Counted from the first letter of the stretch, positions 41,495 through 53,670 are shown. The stretch: 64,000 bases of DNA from Serripes groenlandicus (GCA_031761405.1 JASEVX010000011.1:23386035-23450034); one strand, 5' to 3'. The notes: a model not told the origin generated them from the sequence alone. Program-made: numbers and translations.

Positions 41495-43429
41495 CATCGG
41501 CATAAATGCTATTCCTGGTACAGTATGCTTGACGATGAATTTAATGCCGGGTGCAAGGCCCAACAAACGCAGGGAATTAACCAGTTTCTGATGCAGAATG
41601 CTCGACAGATGGCTGTTTAACCGAGTGCGAGGATCATCAAACGTATGAAAACAACTTGTTTCGGCCTGAAACAGTATTCTTGCAAAATGAATGTATAGCC
41701 GAGTGCGTTGGTCAACAAACACAGATAAACAACATATCCCTAGTACAGTATGCTTGCATAATGGCTATATAGCCGAGCGAGGGTCAACAAGCACTAAGAC
41801 ACAACATATCCCTGGTACAGTATGCTCGCATAATGGCTGTATAGCCGAGCGAGGGTCAGCAAACACAGAGAAACAACAAGACCATGTATGCAATATGCTC
41901 GCAAAATGTATGTATAGCCGAGTACGAGGGTCAACAAGCACAAAGAAACAACATATCCCTGGTACAGTATGCTTGCATATTGGCTGTATAGCCGAGCGAG
42001 GGTCAACAAACACAGACAAACAACAAGACCCTGTGTGCAATATGCTCGCAAAATGAATGCATAGCCGAGTACAAGGGTCAACAAACTCAGATAAACAACC
42101 TGACTCTGGTACAGTATTCACTCCAAATGAGTGTATAGCAAAGTGCGAGGCTCAATATACGTATGGAAACAAACAATCCATGGTACAATATGTTCGCCAA
42201 ATGAGTGTATAGCATAGTGCGAGGCTCAACATACGTATAGAAACCACCAATACCTGGTACAATATGCTCGCCAAATGAGTGTATAGCAAAGGGCGAGGCA
42301 CAATATACGTATGGAAACAACCAATACCTAGTACATTATGCTTGCCGCATGAGGCACAATATAGGTATGGAAACAACCAATACCTGGTACAATATGCTTG
42401 CCAAATGAGTGTATAGCAAAGGGCAAGGCACAACATACACATTGAAACAACCAATACCTGGTACACTATGCTCGCCAAATGAGTGTATAGCAAAGGGCGA
42501 GGCACAATATACGTATGTAAACAACCAATACTTGGTACACTATGCTTGCCAAATGTGTGAATAGCAAAGGGCGAGGCACAATATACGTATGGAAACAACC
42601 AATACCTGGTACAATATGCTCGCCAAATGAGTGTATAGCAAAGGGCGAGGCTCAACATACACATTTAACAACCAATACCTGGTACAATATGCTTGCCAAA
42701 TGAGTGTATAGCAAAGGGCGAGGCACAATATACGTATGTAAACAACCAATACTTGGTACAATATGCTCGCCAATGAGTGTATAGCAAAGGGTGAGGCTCA
42801 ACATACGTATGGAAACAACCAATACCTGGTACAATATGCTCGCCAAATGAGTTTATAGCAAAGGGCGAGGCACACTATACGTATGGAAACAACCAATACC
42901 TGGTACAATATGCTCGCCAAATGAGTGTATAGCAAAGGGCGAGGCACAATATACACATGGAAACAACCAATATCTGGTACAATATGCTCGCCAAATGAGT
43001 GTATAGCAAAGGGCGAGGCACAATATACACATGGAAACAACCAATACCTGGTACAATATGCTCGCCAAATGAGTGTATAGCAAAGGGCGAGGCACACTAT
43101 ACGTATGGAAACAACCAATACCTGGTACAATATGCTCGCCAAATGAGTGTATAGCAATGGGCGAGGCTCAACATACGTATGGGAACAACCAATACCTGGT
43201 ACAATATGCTCGCCAAATGAGTGTATAGCAAAGGGCGAGGCTCAATATACACATGGAAACAACCAATACCTGGTACAATATGCTCGCCAAATGAGTGTAT
43301 AGCAAAGGGCAAGGCTCAATATACACATGGAAACAACCAATACCTTGTACAATATGCTCTACAAATGAATGTAAAGCCGAGTGCGAGGCTCAACGAAAAC
43401 AGGGAAACAACGAGTGCAATACAGTATGC
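41495..43429. repeat. 74 bp tandem array, unit A (about 25 copies)
   Basis: The landmark 'tatgctcgccaaatgagtgt' recurs every 74 bp (for example 42841, 42915, 42989). The left part (to about 42115) is made of more diverged, partly higher-order copies with 'gccgagcgagggtcaacaaa'; the right part is homogeneous ('atagcaaagggcgaggc'). Many open frames of 60-170 codons on both strands follow from the periodicity and are not genes. Confidence 0.9.
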
Positions 43430-43801
43430 TCGCTAGATGATATAATCTGATGGGATAACATCAACTGTTATTCAGCAATATGCAACATGCACCAGCTTTT
43501 GATAAGCGATTGCCAACGTGTCAAATTATGATATGTCAGAGGAGATGTAATGGTTGCTGACCTGACAGGTCAGATTGTCAACTTGTACCTCTTTCCATTA
43601 AAAGGCTCATATATGTCAAAATGAGCCAAGTTTCTGGAAAAGTGGTATTATTTCGTCTCCATAAACGGGACCTCATAAAGAGTTCTGATAGTGATACTCA
43701 AATTGCTCAAACGGCTGCAATTCTACTTTTTGGTCGGAATTTAATTTACGTGTACGTATGATATGAAGTAAGAATGAAGACACATAAGTACAATACTATA
43801 T

Positions 43802-43807
43802 TTTATT
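43802..43807 (-). promoter_or_regulatory. Poly(A) signal of gene B-minus
   Basis: AATAAA on the minus strand, 26 bases past the stop, the same context as the other genes. Confidence 0.65.
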
Positions 43808-43833
43808 CACAATTTGTAAAATCATTAACAGTA

Positions 43834-45893
43834 TCATAATCTATAATCAAATCCATATTGTAAACCATTGACCAACGGTGAGAGCGCAATGTTATTCACA
43901 AGATACGGCCGCTGTTTATCCATCGACCATTCTGAGGGTGAAACCGGATATTGACAACAATACTGACTTTCTGAAGGGGAGGATGTACCTTCCTCGGAAT
44001 AGCCTATTTTACTTTTAAATCGGCAAGTTCCTTGTGTCGAATGTATGGAAGGTTGCAATTTTAAATATTTACAACTGCTGGGGAATCGTGGCGTAACCTT
44101 GTCAATATGTGTTGATGGTTGTTGCTGCTTTTCCACTTTGCCGTCATTAATTGAAATAGCGATTTGTTCAGAGAAACAGGAAGTTATTATTTCCTCCACC
44201 TCTTTGATTCTTTTGCAGTCACTTACGACTCTTTGAATGTCTTTCGTAATTGTATGTTTGTCGGATGTAACCTTTGCACTGATATTTTCTCTCTTAGAAG
44301 CTTTTCTATTTCTCTTATCCTTTGCCCTTCGGTTTTGAAACCAGAATTTTATCTGTAAAGGAAAACAGCAATAAATTTCACGTTCATTTTAAGTCAGTAC
44401 TGTTTGTTGTAGATAGAACAATTTCTAATGCGCTAGTTTATTTTTAATATGAAGTCGTCAGAGAACGGTATTGTTTTACTTTTTAACGGAAATCGTCGAG
44501 CATATTGGCTATGTATACCGACGTCATAATTTAATCGTCGAGCATATTGGCAATGTATACCGACGTCATAAGGAAATCGCCGAGCATATTGACAATGTAT
44601 ACTGACGTCTTAAGGAAATCGTCGAGCATATTGGCTATGTATACCGACGTCATTAGGAAATCGTCGAGCATATTGGCAATGTATACCGACGTCTTAAGGA
44701 AATTTGAGCAAATTGGCAATATATTCGACTTCATAAGGAAATCGTTGAGAAATTCTGAATGTTAATTCAAAGATGTTGTCTAATTATATTGACAATTTGG
44801 GATTTGAAGGGGCTAGTGTAAAACATTGAATAATTGGCAAAGATAAAATGGTTGCACATACAGAATGGTTTCTATAGTTTTGAATCTTTGAAAAATTTCA
44901 AAGAGGAATACCCATAGTACATTCCTGCGTAATTTAGTTGAAATTTGTGCTGTGGATTGGATGGAGATGTCATTTGAATCTTAAAATTAATGTTACCCCT
45001 GTTCTGATGATTTCAGGTCACTTTGTCTTTAAGCCATTCAAAATGTGTAAAGGGTCACATATGGAACATTTCTACCAATTTATATTGAAATCGGACAAGA
45101 ACTTTCATCAGAATGGAATTTTAAAACGTGTCATGTTGTCCCTTTTCTGATGCAGAAATAGTTACACGGCTTTAAATTAAATTAATTGGTGATCTAGACT
45201 TATCATGTACAAGTGACTGTTAGAAAATCAAAGCTGCTGAAAGGGAGAGAATTCTTCCATATTTAGTTTGTTATTATTATTATTTACCTGTCTTTCAGAG
45301 AGTTCTGTTTCTTTTGCTAGACCTGCCCGTCTCGCATCAGGCAGAAATCTAGTTTTGTCATACTCGTCTTCCAATAGCTTCTTCTGTTTCTCTGTGTATA
45401 CAACTCTATACTTGTCACGTGTTCTTGTAAGCCCGTCACGTGATAGGGCCAAGCATTGTCGTCTGTAGAACGGATGTAACTTCTCTGTGTGCGTTTGTTT
45501 TCCTGACAAAGTACGTTGTTCATATTCCCCACGCAGGATTCCATTGTCATTTGCAGTATGTAATAGGTCTGCGTCGTTACACATGAAATTCAGAGTCGGG
45601 TATGTATAGTCCGTCATGGGGAATTGCAGGCCTTGAAACAGCGTGTTACTTGGAGCTTGAATGTGATCTTGAACTTCTGGTTTAGTTGAAACAAGCTTCT
45701 GATGAGTCTGCTGTTGCTGAATCCGGTACTCACACGAGCCTGTGTCAAACGTGTCAATAGTGCTGTATCTTCCCGTTGGATCTTTCAGGTATGTACTAAA
45801 TACATGTGGTTGATCTTGCACTCTCTCCATCGTTTGAAACTGCAGACGATCATAGAGACCGTTCAAGGTGGAATAAGGATGCATTGTAAACAT
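43834..45893 (-). CDS. Cdx-like homeobox protein, gene B-minus (exons 45893-45288, 44352-43834)
   Basis: 374 aa. Exon 1 is 606 nt, exon 2 is 519 nt. Homeodomain about residues 159-218 with TRDKYRVVYTEKQKKLLEDE, TRFLPDARRAGLAKETELSE and, in exon 2, IKFWFQNRRAKDKRNRK; W48, Q50, N51 and R53 are all present. Exon 2 is 21 nt shorter than in gene C-minus because seven residues after EEIITSC are missing in frame. The C-terminus has YQYPVSPSEW and ends GFDYRL. The open frame continues upstream of 45893 without another ATG, so I chose the ATG before FTMHPYS, conserved in all copies. The N-terminus differs slightly (STLNGLYDRLQFQ). Presumed nuclear transcription factor; targets unknown. Confidence 0.88.
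44485..44755. repeat. 42 bp intronic minisatellite of gene B-minus, about 6 copies
   Basis: Same unit and same place in the intron as in gene A-minus, with fewer copies, so copy number changed after the segmental duplication. Confidence 0.8.
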
Positions 45894-46155
45894 GATTTGC
45901 TTGTTCTTCCTTTCACAGAAAGATAAAAAAAAGTTTAACCTGGTGGAAAACAATCCCTTTTAAACAAACTTTTTGAAATATATCTCTGTGAAACGGGTGG
46001 CAAATAAATTTTACCGGCTGTAACGAATACTAGTATGTCAAGAAATATAACAAGATGTGTAGCAAAGAGAACAAGATTAATTCAATAAATGAGAAGCGAA
46101 CGACTTCTATAGTAGGAATAGAAGGATTGACTGAATGTGGTTATGATTTGCTCTA

Positions 46156-46163
46156 CTTATATA
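46156..46163 (-). promoter_or_regulatory. TATA box of gene B-minus
   Basis: TATATAAG on the minus strand with the downstream block 'tagagcaaatcataaccaca', as in gene A-minus. Confidence 0.6.
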
Positions 46164-46302
46164 GTAATCGATTGTTTAACCTAACCATGAACTTTGGAAT
46201 TACCCATATCACTTATTTTTTTAATTTATCGATTAAGATCAAGTATTGATTTACTGAAAAAAATTATGACCATAAAATAATAATTACTCGCAAACATTAT
46301 CA

Positions 46303-46440
46303 TATTCCATCTTCAGTCTACACCACTTCTGCTCGATAAGCCCAAATCGGTTGGCTCCTCTTATCAACGCCTGACTGGTCAACATGTCAACATGTGATAA
46401 AAATGTAATTGGTCTGGACGGCCTAATACCAATTAATATT
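46303..46440 (-). promoter_or_regulatory. Distal promoter module of gene B-minus
   Basis: Same module as at 36979-37116 on the minus strand, E-box CACATG form. Confidence 0.5.
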
Positions 46441-46887
46441 CTTCAGTGTTAACGAAAATTATATAAGCTGCATCATTCGAATTGGATGGGGTTTTATTAA
46501 ATTTACCACTTTGGCCTAGCAATAGTTCTGAAGTGGATTCAGTGGGTTGTTCTCTAGCTTTTCATGTGAGAAGTTTTATTTATAACCCTTATAATTATTA
46601 TTTACTTGCTGATGCATATTGGCGCATCTACAGCAGACGGTTTTGAAAACATTGTTGTAAACAAAGAAAACGCTTTATTCAAAAACTATACTAAAATCAT
46701 AAGGCACTTCCATATTTTTTCCAAAAAAGTTTCTAAAGTCGTCCGCTGTTGATTTGTACGTCGGAAATGTGGTTAAAGAAGGTTAACCCTTTCCCACATA
46801 CTACTGCTGCAGATGCGTGAACATGTGGTTACAAGTGAGAAAGCGTTTATTCGACTGATTCTGCTGATTTCGATTTCATTAATTAAA
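46441..46887. other. Extra intergenic stretch of copies B and C, left part
   Basis: No gene. Contains a much-decayed MITE (about 46580-46780: 'catctacagcagacggtttt', 'aaagtcgtccgctgttgatt') and a MITE end fragment at 46783-46850. Its counterpart is 56735-57165 in copy C; copy A lacks it. Confidence 0.5.
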
Positions 46888-47030
46888 GGCTGACGAATAT
46901 TAATTGGCATTGGACCGTCCAGACCAATTACAATTTTATCACGTGTTAACAAGACAGGCAATTATAAGAGGAGCCAACCGATTTGGGCTTATCGAGCAGA
47001 GGTGGTGAGGAGAAAACTGAAGATTTAGAT
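46888..47030 (+). promoter_or_regulatory. Orphan promoter module in copy B
   Basis: A third copy of the module ('attaattggcattggaccgt', E-box CACGTG at 46940-46945, 'ggcaattataagaggagcca', 'accgatttgggcttatcgag') in plus orientation, but without the TATA block and without a gene directly after it. It lies 1 kb before the plus gene's own module. Confidence 0.5.
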
Positions 47031-47181
47031 CAGCCTGCATGTAAGTGCTGCTTGAGCAAGACTGAATAACTGTAAACGACACAGTCATTGATTTGTCTTG
47101 GGGCGTTATAAGACAATAGTAACCAAAACTTTTTGGCAATCATAGAAATAATCTAATAAGTAACTATATTTTCTTGAAGAT

Positions 47182-47398
47182 TTAACCCCTTTTCCAACAT
47201 ACAACAAATCTGCAGCAAACGAGTTTTTGGAAACTTGTTGTTAACAATATGGATGTTTTTTTTATAAATAGATGTATACATGTTGAATTAAGTTGAAAAT
47301 ATTATGGCAGAAAGAGAAATTGCTTATCATTAGCAATGTATTATTTTGGCACAATGTTTTCAACAACCGTCTGCTGCAGATGCATTAACACTATCACG
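47182..47398. mobile_element. TTAA-flanked MITE in copy B
   Basis: TTAA at 47182-47185 and 47395-47398. Left CCCCTTTTCCAACATACAAC; the right end has lost the GGG. The shared copy in C is at 57466-57672. Confidence 0.6.
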
Positions 47399-47608
47399 CA
47401 ACTAACTAATGCATTTAACTGACTGAATCATATCGACGTATAATAAGGTATTCCAAGGTGAGAGGAAGTAATACTGATAAGACTGATCAAACACCCCGAT
47501 AGAAAGAACCATTTGGGTTATATATCTAGCCTCTGACAAAAACATCGAATTTCAGTCTTCCAAATCATATTAGAAACTTAATAATATGCCAAAGTACTTT
47601 TATTGAAC

Positions 47609-47838
47609 TTAGGCCTTTCCCACATATAGACGCTTTCTAAAGGCTCTGCAGCAATCGACTTTTGAAAACAATGTAACAAAAGAAGAAATTGCTCAAGACG
47701 AGCAATTTCTCCTTTTGCTACAATGTTTTCAACTTTTTCCCACAATTATACCGTCAATTATGGGGATTTTCCATATTTTTGCCTAGATGTTTTCAAAGTC
47801 GTCTGTTGCAGAGTTGCTGTATGTGGGAAAAGGGTTAA
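47609..47838. mobile_element. TTAA-type MITE upstream of gene B-plus
   Basis: Counterpart of 37343-37573 in copy A. Right flank TTAA (47835-47838), left flank TTAG. Core 'gaaattgctc/gagcaatttc' intact. Confidence 0.7.
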
Positions 47839-47904
47839 CAAGACCCCATCTATTTCGTCGGACGCTGCTTAGGTAAATGTTCGTTAATTAAACACCGAAG
47901 TACA

Positions 47905-48028
47905 TTAATTGGTATTAGACCGTCCAGACCAATTACAATTTGATCACGTGTTAACCGGACAGGCAATTATAAGAGCAACCAACCGATTTGGGCTTATCAA
48001 GCAGAAGTGGTGCAGACTAAAGATGGAC
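47905..48028 (+). promoter_or_regulatory. Distal promoter module of gene B-plus
   Basis: 'attaattggtattagaccgt', E-box CACGTG (47945-47950), 'ggcaattataagagcaacca'. Almost identical to the module of gene A-plus. Confidence 0.5.
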
Positions 48029-48165
48029 AATAATAAGATTTCCAATAATTGTTTGTTATCGTCATCCATTTCGTCAATAAATCAATACTTGATCTTAATC
48101 GATTCATTTAAAGAATTAGTGATATGGGTAATTATAAAGTTCATTTAGGGTGAACAGTCGATCAC

Positions 48166-48172
48166 TATATAG
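48166..48172 (+). promoter_or_regulatory. TATA box of gene B-plus
   Basis: TATATAG followed by 'gtagagcgaatcaaaaccac'; same spacing to the ATG as in gene A-plus. Confidence 0.6.
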
Positions 48173-48431
48173 GTAGAGCGAATCAAAACCACAATCATTC
48201 AATCATTCCATTTCGGATCTAGTAGTCGTTTGCTTCTTATTTATTGTATAAATATTGTTCTCTTTGCTACACATCTTATTGTATTTCATTACATACTAGT
48301 ATCCGTGACAGCCGATAGCATTGATTTGACACCATTTCACGAAGACATATTTCAAGAAGTTTGTTTCAAAGTGATTATCTTCCAGGTTTATCTCTTTTTC
48401 ATCTTTCTGTAAAAGGAAGAATAAGTAAACT

Positions 48432-50153
48432 ATGTTCATAATGCATCCTTATTCCACCCTTCGTGGCATTGATGCTCGGATGCAATTACAAACGATGGAC
48501 AGATTGCAAGACCAACCACATGTATTTGGTCCATACCTGAAACATCCAACGGGAAGATACAGCACTATAGACACCTTCGACACAGGCTCATGTGAGTACC
48601 CGATTCAACAACAGCAGGCTTCTGAGACGCTTTTATCAATGAAACCGGAAGTTCAAGATAATATTCAAGCTCCAAGAGACTCGCACTTTCAAGGCCTGCA
48701 ATTCCCCATGACAGAATATACATATCCGGTTCTGAATGTCCTTTTAAATGGTTCAAACTCATTATATACTGCAAATGACAATGGAATACTGCATGAGAAA
48801 TACGAACAACGTACTACAACTGGAAAACAAACGAAAACAGAGAAGTTACATCCGTTCTACAGACGACAATACTTGGCTTCATCACATGATGGGCTTACAA
48901 GAACACGTGACAAGTATAGAGTTGTATATACAGAGAAACAGAAGAAGCTACTGGAAGACAAATATGAGAAAAATAAGTTTCTGCCTGATGCGAGAGGGGC
49001 AGGTCTAGCGAAGGAAACAGAACTCTCTGAAAGACAGGTAAATAATAATAATAACAAACTAAATATGGAAGAATTATCTCCCTTTCAACTGATTTTAACG
49101 GTTATCTGTTTATTCATATTTGGTTAAGGACATCCAGGAAAGGAATTCATCTGGTTACATAAATCATGTAATAACTAATTATTGAACAGTTTTCAAATGT
49201 TCTACAGAGCGCTAGCAACTTATTCTTTCATTGAACATTTCGCCAGGAAAATCAGCAATAGTTTAGTATTGAAAACTATAGAAAACGATCTGTTTTGACA
49301 ACCATTTTAGTTGATATAAATATTCTATGATTAACAGAAGCACCTTTTACTCTCCAACATGTTTGAGTTAACGGCTTTATTGGCTCGTCTACTTCCGTAT
49401 GGCGTCGGTATTTATTAATAGTAAATATGCTCGACTTAACAGATCGGCACTTTACGTGGACTTGTCGGTCGTGATGGCCGGTAAGCCGACGAACGATACC
49501 ATGCTCTCACAACTTCGTACGGAAATATACCAGCTTATTAGATATATTATACTTAAACTAAACAGTTATGCATTAAAATTGTACCTAAACTGTATTGATG
49601 TTTTCTTTTGTAGATAAAATTCTGGTTTCAAAACCGAAGGGCGAAGGATAAAAGAAATAGAAAAGCTTCCAAAAAAGAAAATAACAGTTCAAAGGCGGCA
49701 TCCGACCAACAAACATTTACGAAAGACATTCAAAGAGTCGAAAGTGACTGCAAACGAATCAAAGAAATGGAGGAAATAATACCCTATTGCAAGTACACTT
49801 CGCAAAAAGGTAACTCTGAACAAATGGCTTCTCCAATAAATGACGGTCGAGTAGAAAAGCAACAGCAACCATCAACACGTATAGACACGGTTTCGCCACG
49901 ATTCACCAACAGCTGCAAACATTCAAGATTGCAGCCATCCATATCTCCGACACACGGAAATTGTCGATATGTAAATGCAGCCGGCTGCTCCGAGAAAAGT
50001 TCATCCTCCCCAACAGGAAGTCAGTATTTATATCAATATCCGGTTTCACCATCAGAATGGACATCGGCCAATCAGCGGTCGTATTTTGTGAATAGCATTG
50101 CTCTGTCACCGTTGCTTAATGGTTTACAATATGGATTTGATTATAGATTATGA
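48432..50153 (+). CDS. Cdx-like homeobox protein, gene B-plus (exons 48432-49037, 49614-50153)
   Basis: 381 aa, the intact counterpart of the broken gene A-plus. Exon 1 606 nt with donor CAG|GTAAAT, exon 2 540 nt after TTTTGTAG. Homeodomain about residues 159-218: TRDKYRVVYTEKQKKLLEDK, YEKNKFLPDARGAGLAKETE, then IKFWFQNRRAKDKRNRK. It shares the K19/E21/N23/K24 pattern with gene A-plus, unlike the other four genes, and has G31 in place of R31. N51, Q50, R53 and W48 are kept. C-terminal tail has YQYPVSPSEW and ends GFDYRL. N-terminal region differs from its paralogs in a short stretch (PIQQQQASETLLSMKP). Presumed nuclear transcription factor. Confidence 0.88.
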
Positions 50154-50179
50154 TATTAATTATGAAATTACAAATTGTG

Positions 50180-50185
50180 AATAAA
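50180..50185 (+). promoter_or_regulatory. Poly(A) signal of gene B-plus
   Basis: AATAAA 26 bases after the stop, context as in gene A-plus. Confidence 0.65.
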
Positions 50186-50226
50186 AAATAGAATTGTACT
50201 TATTTGACATCAATTTTCCTTGCACA

Positions 50227-50492
50227 TTCGCCCCGATGGTGTAATTGTAGAGCGTCCGCCACGTGTGCGGGAGGTCGTGGATTCGATCCCCGATTGCACC
50301 ATACCAAAGATATTTAAAAATGGTAGTAATGACTGCTCTCCTTGGCGACTAGGGTTGCGGGGTTATCAATCGAACTGACTGGCTGGTGTCAGGATGAATG
50401 GACCAGAAGTACTTGTAACTTAACAAGGAAACTCTGTGATATATCTGAAAAATTGTTGAAAGCGGCGTAAAACACCAAACAATCAAACAAAT
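50227..50492 (+). mobile_element. SINE family 1 after gene B-plus
   Basis: Orthologous by position to 40165-40436; B box 'gtggattcgatccccgattg'. The (caat)n tail is shortened. Confidence 0.75.
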
Positions 50493-50714
50493 ATGTACAA
50501 ATAAGTTTTGTAACAAGTCGTACCTCCGCCATTATTGAAATAAGATATTTTTCGAATGTTTTTCCGCAAGCTTGCCAGTTTTCACTTTCCTTAACATTCC
50601 AAAGGTTATCAGACATTTCAGATCCTAAACAATTGCGATCCGACATGCAACTCAGGCTACCTTATACATGGGTAAACAGAGCAAACTCAGGAGGTTGTGT
50701 GCACACGTAGTTCG

Positions 50715-50970
50715 CCTTATTGTCGACGAGCGCCTCGGATGTGGGAGGTCGCGGGTTCGATCACCGGCCGGGTCATACAAAATACTTTAAAAATGGTAGC
50801 AACCGATGCTCTCCTTCGCGCTGGATTGAGGGGTAAGCATTACGACTGATCGCTGGAGCCAGGATAAGTGGACCAGTAGTACTGATAACTTACCTAAGAA
50901 AATCCGTGATATAACTGAGTGTGTGTGTGTGTGTGTGTGAAAGCGGTGTAAAGCACCAATCAATGAATAA
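50715..50970 (+). mobile_element. Second SINE family 1 copy, unit B
   Basis: Head 'gagcgcctcggatgtgggag', B box 'gcgggttcgatcaccggccg'. The tail has gained a (GT)n tract (about 50921-50939). Confidence 0.7.
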
Positions 50971-51609
50971 CTGATTACTTTCAACGATGCATGAATGTAA
51001 CGTTCGACGACAACCTATAAGTGTAGTCATTCGGGTATCACTATCACAACTATTTATGTGACCCCCGTTACGAAGACGTCTTAAGAACCATTTACACTAT
51101 TTAAGAATCGCTCGCTTTCTTCATTTTATGACTGACTTCGAAAATGCAGTACTTGTTTAAAATTGTATATAGATTAAAAAACAATTAAAATAGACCAAAG
51201 TTATGGTTGCATTTAAATTATCCATACAGTTAACACACAACTTTATTTGTAATGTTATACATGTATAACTATTTTAATGTCAAAATAGTGGATATATATA
51301 CATTTTTATGGAGAGGTAAAGTCTAATATGTAAGATTCTATTCAAAGTGGAGAGGGTATAATTACATCTGTGGATTTCCCTCGACTATGGCAACACAAAG
51401 GACGTACCACCTGTGTGCAATATATGCACTGTTATAAGGTTTCATGTTTAAGAAAACAGACATAATTAATGAATCTCGTGATTTCATGACCGATCTGATC
51501 AATGTTAAGCCTCTTATCTGACTAGACTCATTAATTAAAATGTCGTCTACAGTTAGTGCACGGCAGGTGAGGGTACTACACATGAGTTACGTTATAAGGG
51601 AAAAAATGT
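50971..51609. other. Conserved spacer, unit B
   Basis: Counterpart of 40978-41494, longer by segments such as 'ggacgtaccacctgtgtgca' that unit A lacks. No gene. Confidence 0.5.
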
Positions 51610-53670
51610 CATCGACATAAATGCTATCCCTGGTACAGTATGCTCGACAAATGAATTTAATGCCGAGTGCAAGGCCCAACAAACGCAGGGAATTAACCAG
51701 TTGCTGATGCATAATGCTCTACAAATGTCTGTTTAACCGAGTGCGAGGATCATCAAACGTATGAAAACGACTTGTTTCGGTCTGAAACAGTATGCTCGCA
51801 AAATGAATGTATAGCCGAGTGCGAGGGTCAACAAACTCAGATAAACAACATATCCCTGGTACAGTATGCTTGCATAATGGCTGTATAGCCGAGCGAGGGT
51901 CAACAAGCACTAAGAAACAACATATCCCTGGTACAGTATGCTCGCATAATGGCTGTATAGCCAAGCGAGGGTCAACAAACACAGAGAAACAACAAGGCCA
52001 TGTGTAAAATATGCTCGCAAAATGTATGTATAGCCGAGTACGAGGGTCAACAAGCACAAAGAAACAACATATCCCTGGTACAGTATGCTTGCATAATGGC
52101 TGTATAGCCGAGCGAGGGTCAACAAACACAGAGAAACAACAAGACCATGTGTGCAATATGCTCGCAAAATGTATGTATAGCCGAGTACGAGGGTCAACAA
52201 GCACAAAGAAACAACATATCCCTGGTACAGTATGCTTGCATAATGGCTGTATAGCCGAGCGAGGGTCAACAAACACAGAGAAACAACAAGACCATGTGTG
52301 CAATATGCTCGCAAAATGTATGTATAGCCGAGTACGAGGGTTAACAAGCACAAAAAAAACAACATATCCCTGGTACAGTATGCTTGCATATTGGCTGTAT
52401 AGCCGAGCGAGGGTCAACAAACACAGACAAACAACAATACCCTGTGTGCAATATGCTCGCAAAATGAATGCATAGCCGAGTACAAGGGTCAACAAGCACA
52501 AAGAAACAACCTGACTCTGGTACAGTATTCACTCCAAATGAGTGTATAGCAAAGTGCGAGACTCAACATACGTATGGAAACAAACAATCCATGGTACAAT
52601 ATGTTCGCCAAATGAGTGTATAGTATAGTGCGAGGCTCAACATACGTATAGAAACAACCAATACCTGGTACAATATGCTCGCCAAATGAGTGTATAGCAA
52701 AGGGCGAGGCACAATATACTTATGGAAACAACCAATACCTAGTACATTATGCTTGCCGCAAGAGGCACAATATACGTATGGAAACAACCAATACCTGGTA
52801 CAATATGCTCGCCAAATGAGTGTATAGCAAAGGGCGAGGCACAATATACGTATGTAAACAACCAATACTTGGTACAATATGCTCGCCAAATGTGTGAATA
52901 GCAAAGGGCGAGGCTCAACATACACATTGAACAACCAATACCTGGTACAATATGCTCGCCAAATGAGTGTATAGCAAAGGGCGAGGCACACTATACGTAT
53001 GTAAACAACCAATACTTGGTACAATATGCTCGCCAAATGAGTGTATAGCAAAGGGCGAGGCTCAACATACGTATGGAAACAACCAATACCTGTTACAATA
53101 TGCTCGCCAAATGAGTGTATAGCAAAGGGCGAGGCACTCTATACATATGGAAACAACCAATACCTGGTATAATATGCTAGCCAAATGAGTGTATAGCAAA
53201 GGGCGAGGCTCAACATACGTATGGGAACAACCAATACCTGGTACAATATGCTCGCCAAATGAGTGTATATCAAAGGGCGAGGCACACTATACGTATGGAA
53301 ACAACAAAAATACCTGGTACACTATGCTCGACAAATGAGTGTATAGCAAAGGGTGAGGCACAACATACGTATGTAAACAACTAATACCTGGTACAATATG
53401 CTCGCCAAATGAGTGTATAGCAAAGGACGAGGCTCAACATACACATGGAAACAACCAATACCTGGTACAATATGCTCGCCAAATGAGTGTATAGCAAAGA
53501 GCGAGGCACAATATACACATGGAAACAACCAATACCTGGTACAATTTGCTCGCCAAATGAGTGTATAGCAAAGGGCGAGGCTCAACATATAATATGCTCT
53601 ACAAATGAATGTAAAGCTGAGTGCGAGGCTCAACGAAAGCAGGGAAACAACGAGTGCAATACAGTATGCT
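51610..53670. repeat. 74 bp tandem array, unit B
   Basis: Same two-part structure as in unit A. The left part contains a higher-order repeat of about 146 bp (two alternating monomer types, 'gccgagcgagggtcaacaaa' and 'gccgagtacgagggtcaaca') repeated about three times at 51920-52400. Long open frames (up to 260 codons) come from the array. Confidence 0.9.

Larger units (their letters stand above)
33927..43429. repeat. Segmental copy A (about 9.5 kb)
   Basis: First of three direct copies. Each begins at 'cgctagatgatataatc' and runs: minus-strand homeobox gene, shared upstream region, plus-strand homeobox gene, two SINE-1 copies, a conserved non-coding stretch, and a 74 bp array. Copy A lacks about 950 bp of the intergenic region present in B and C. 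The left boundary abuts the (GA)n tract. Confidence 0.85.
43430..53670. repeat. Segmental copy B (about 10.2 kb)
   Basis: Second direct copy of the two-gene module. It includes the extra intergenic stretch (about 46440-47395) absent from copy A. Both of its homeobox genes are intact. Confidence 0.85.

Noticed and set aside
41495..43429. CRISPR-like array appearance (regular 74 bp repeats)
   Set aside because: Monomers are contiguous with no unique spacers and the DNA is eukaryotic; this is a satellite.
45894..45953. 20-residue N-terminal extension of gene B-minus
   Set aside because: The upstream start is TTG, and the stretch is not conserved in the paralogs; the ATG at 45893 is used.
51719..52501. 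260-codon minus-strand frame and similar frames in the 74 bp arrays
   Set aside because: Frames open by periodicity on both strands and in several frames at once; they start at non-ATG codons or inside monomers and have no family resemblance.
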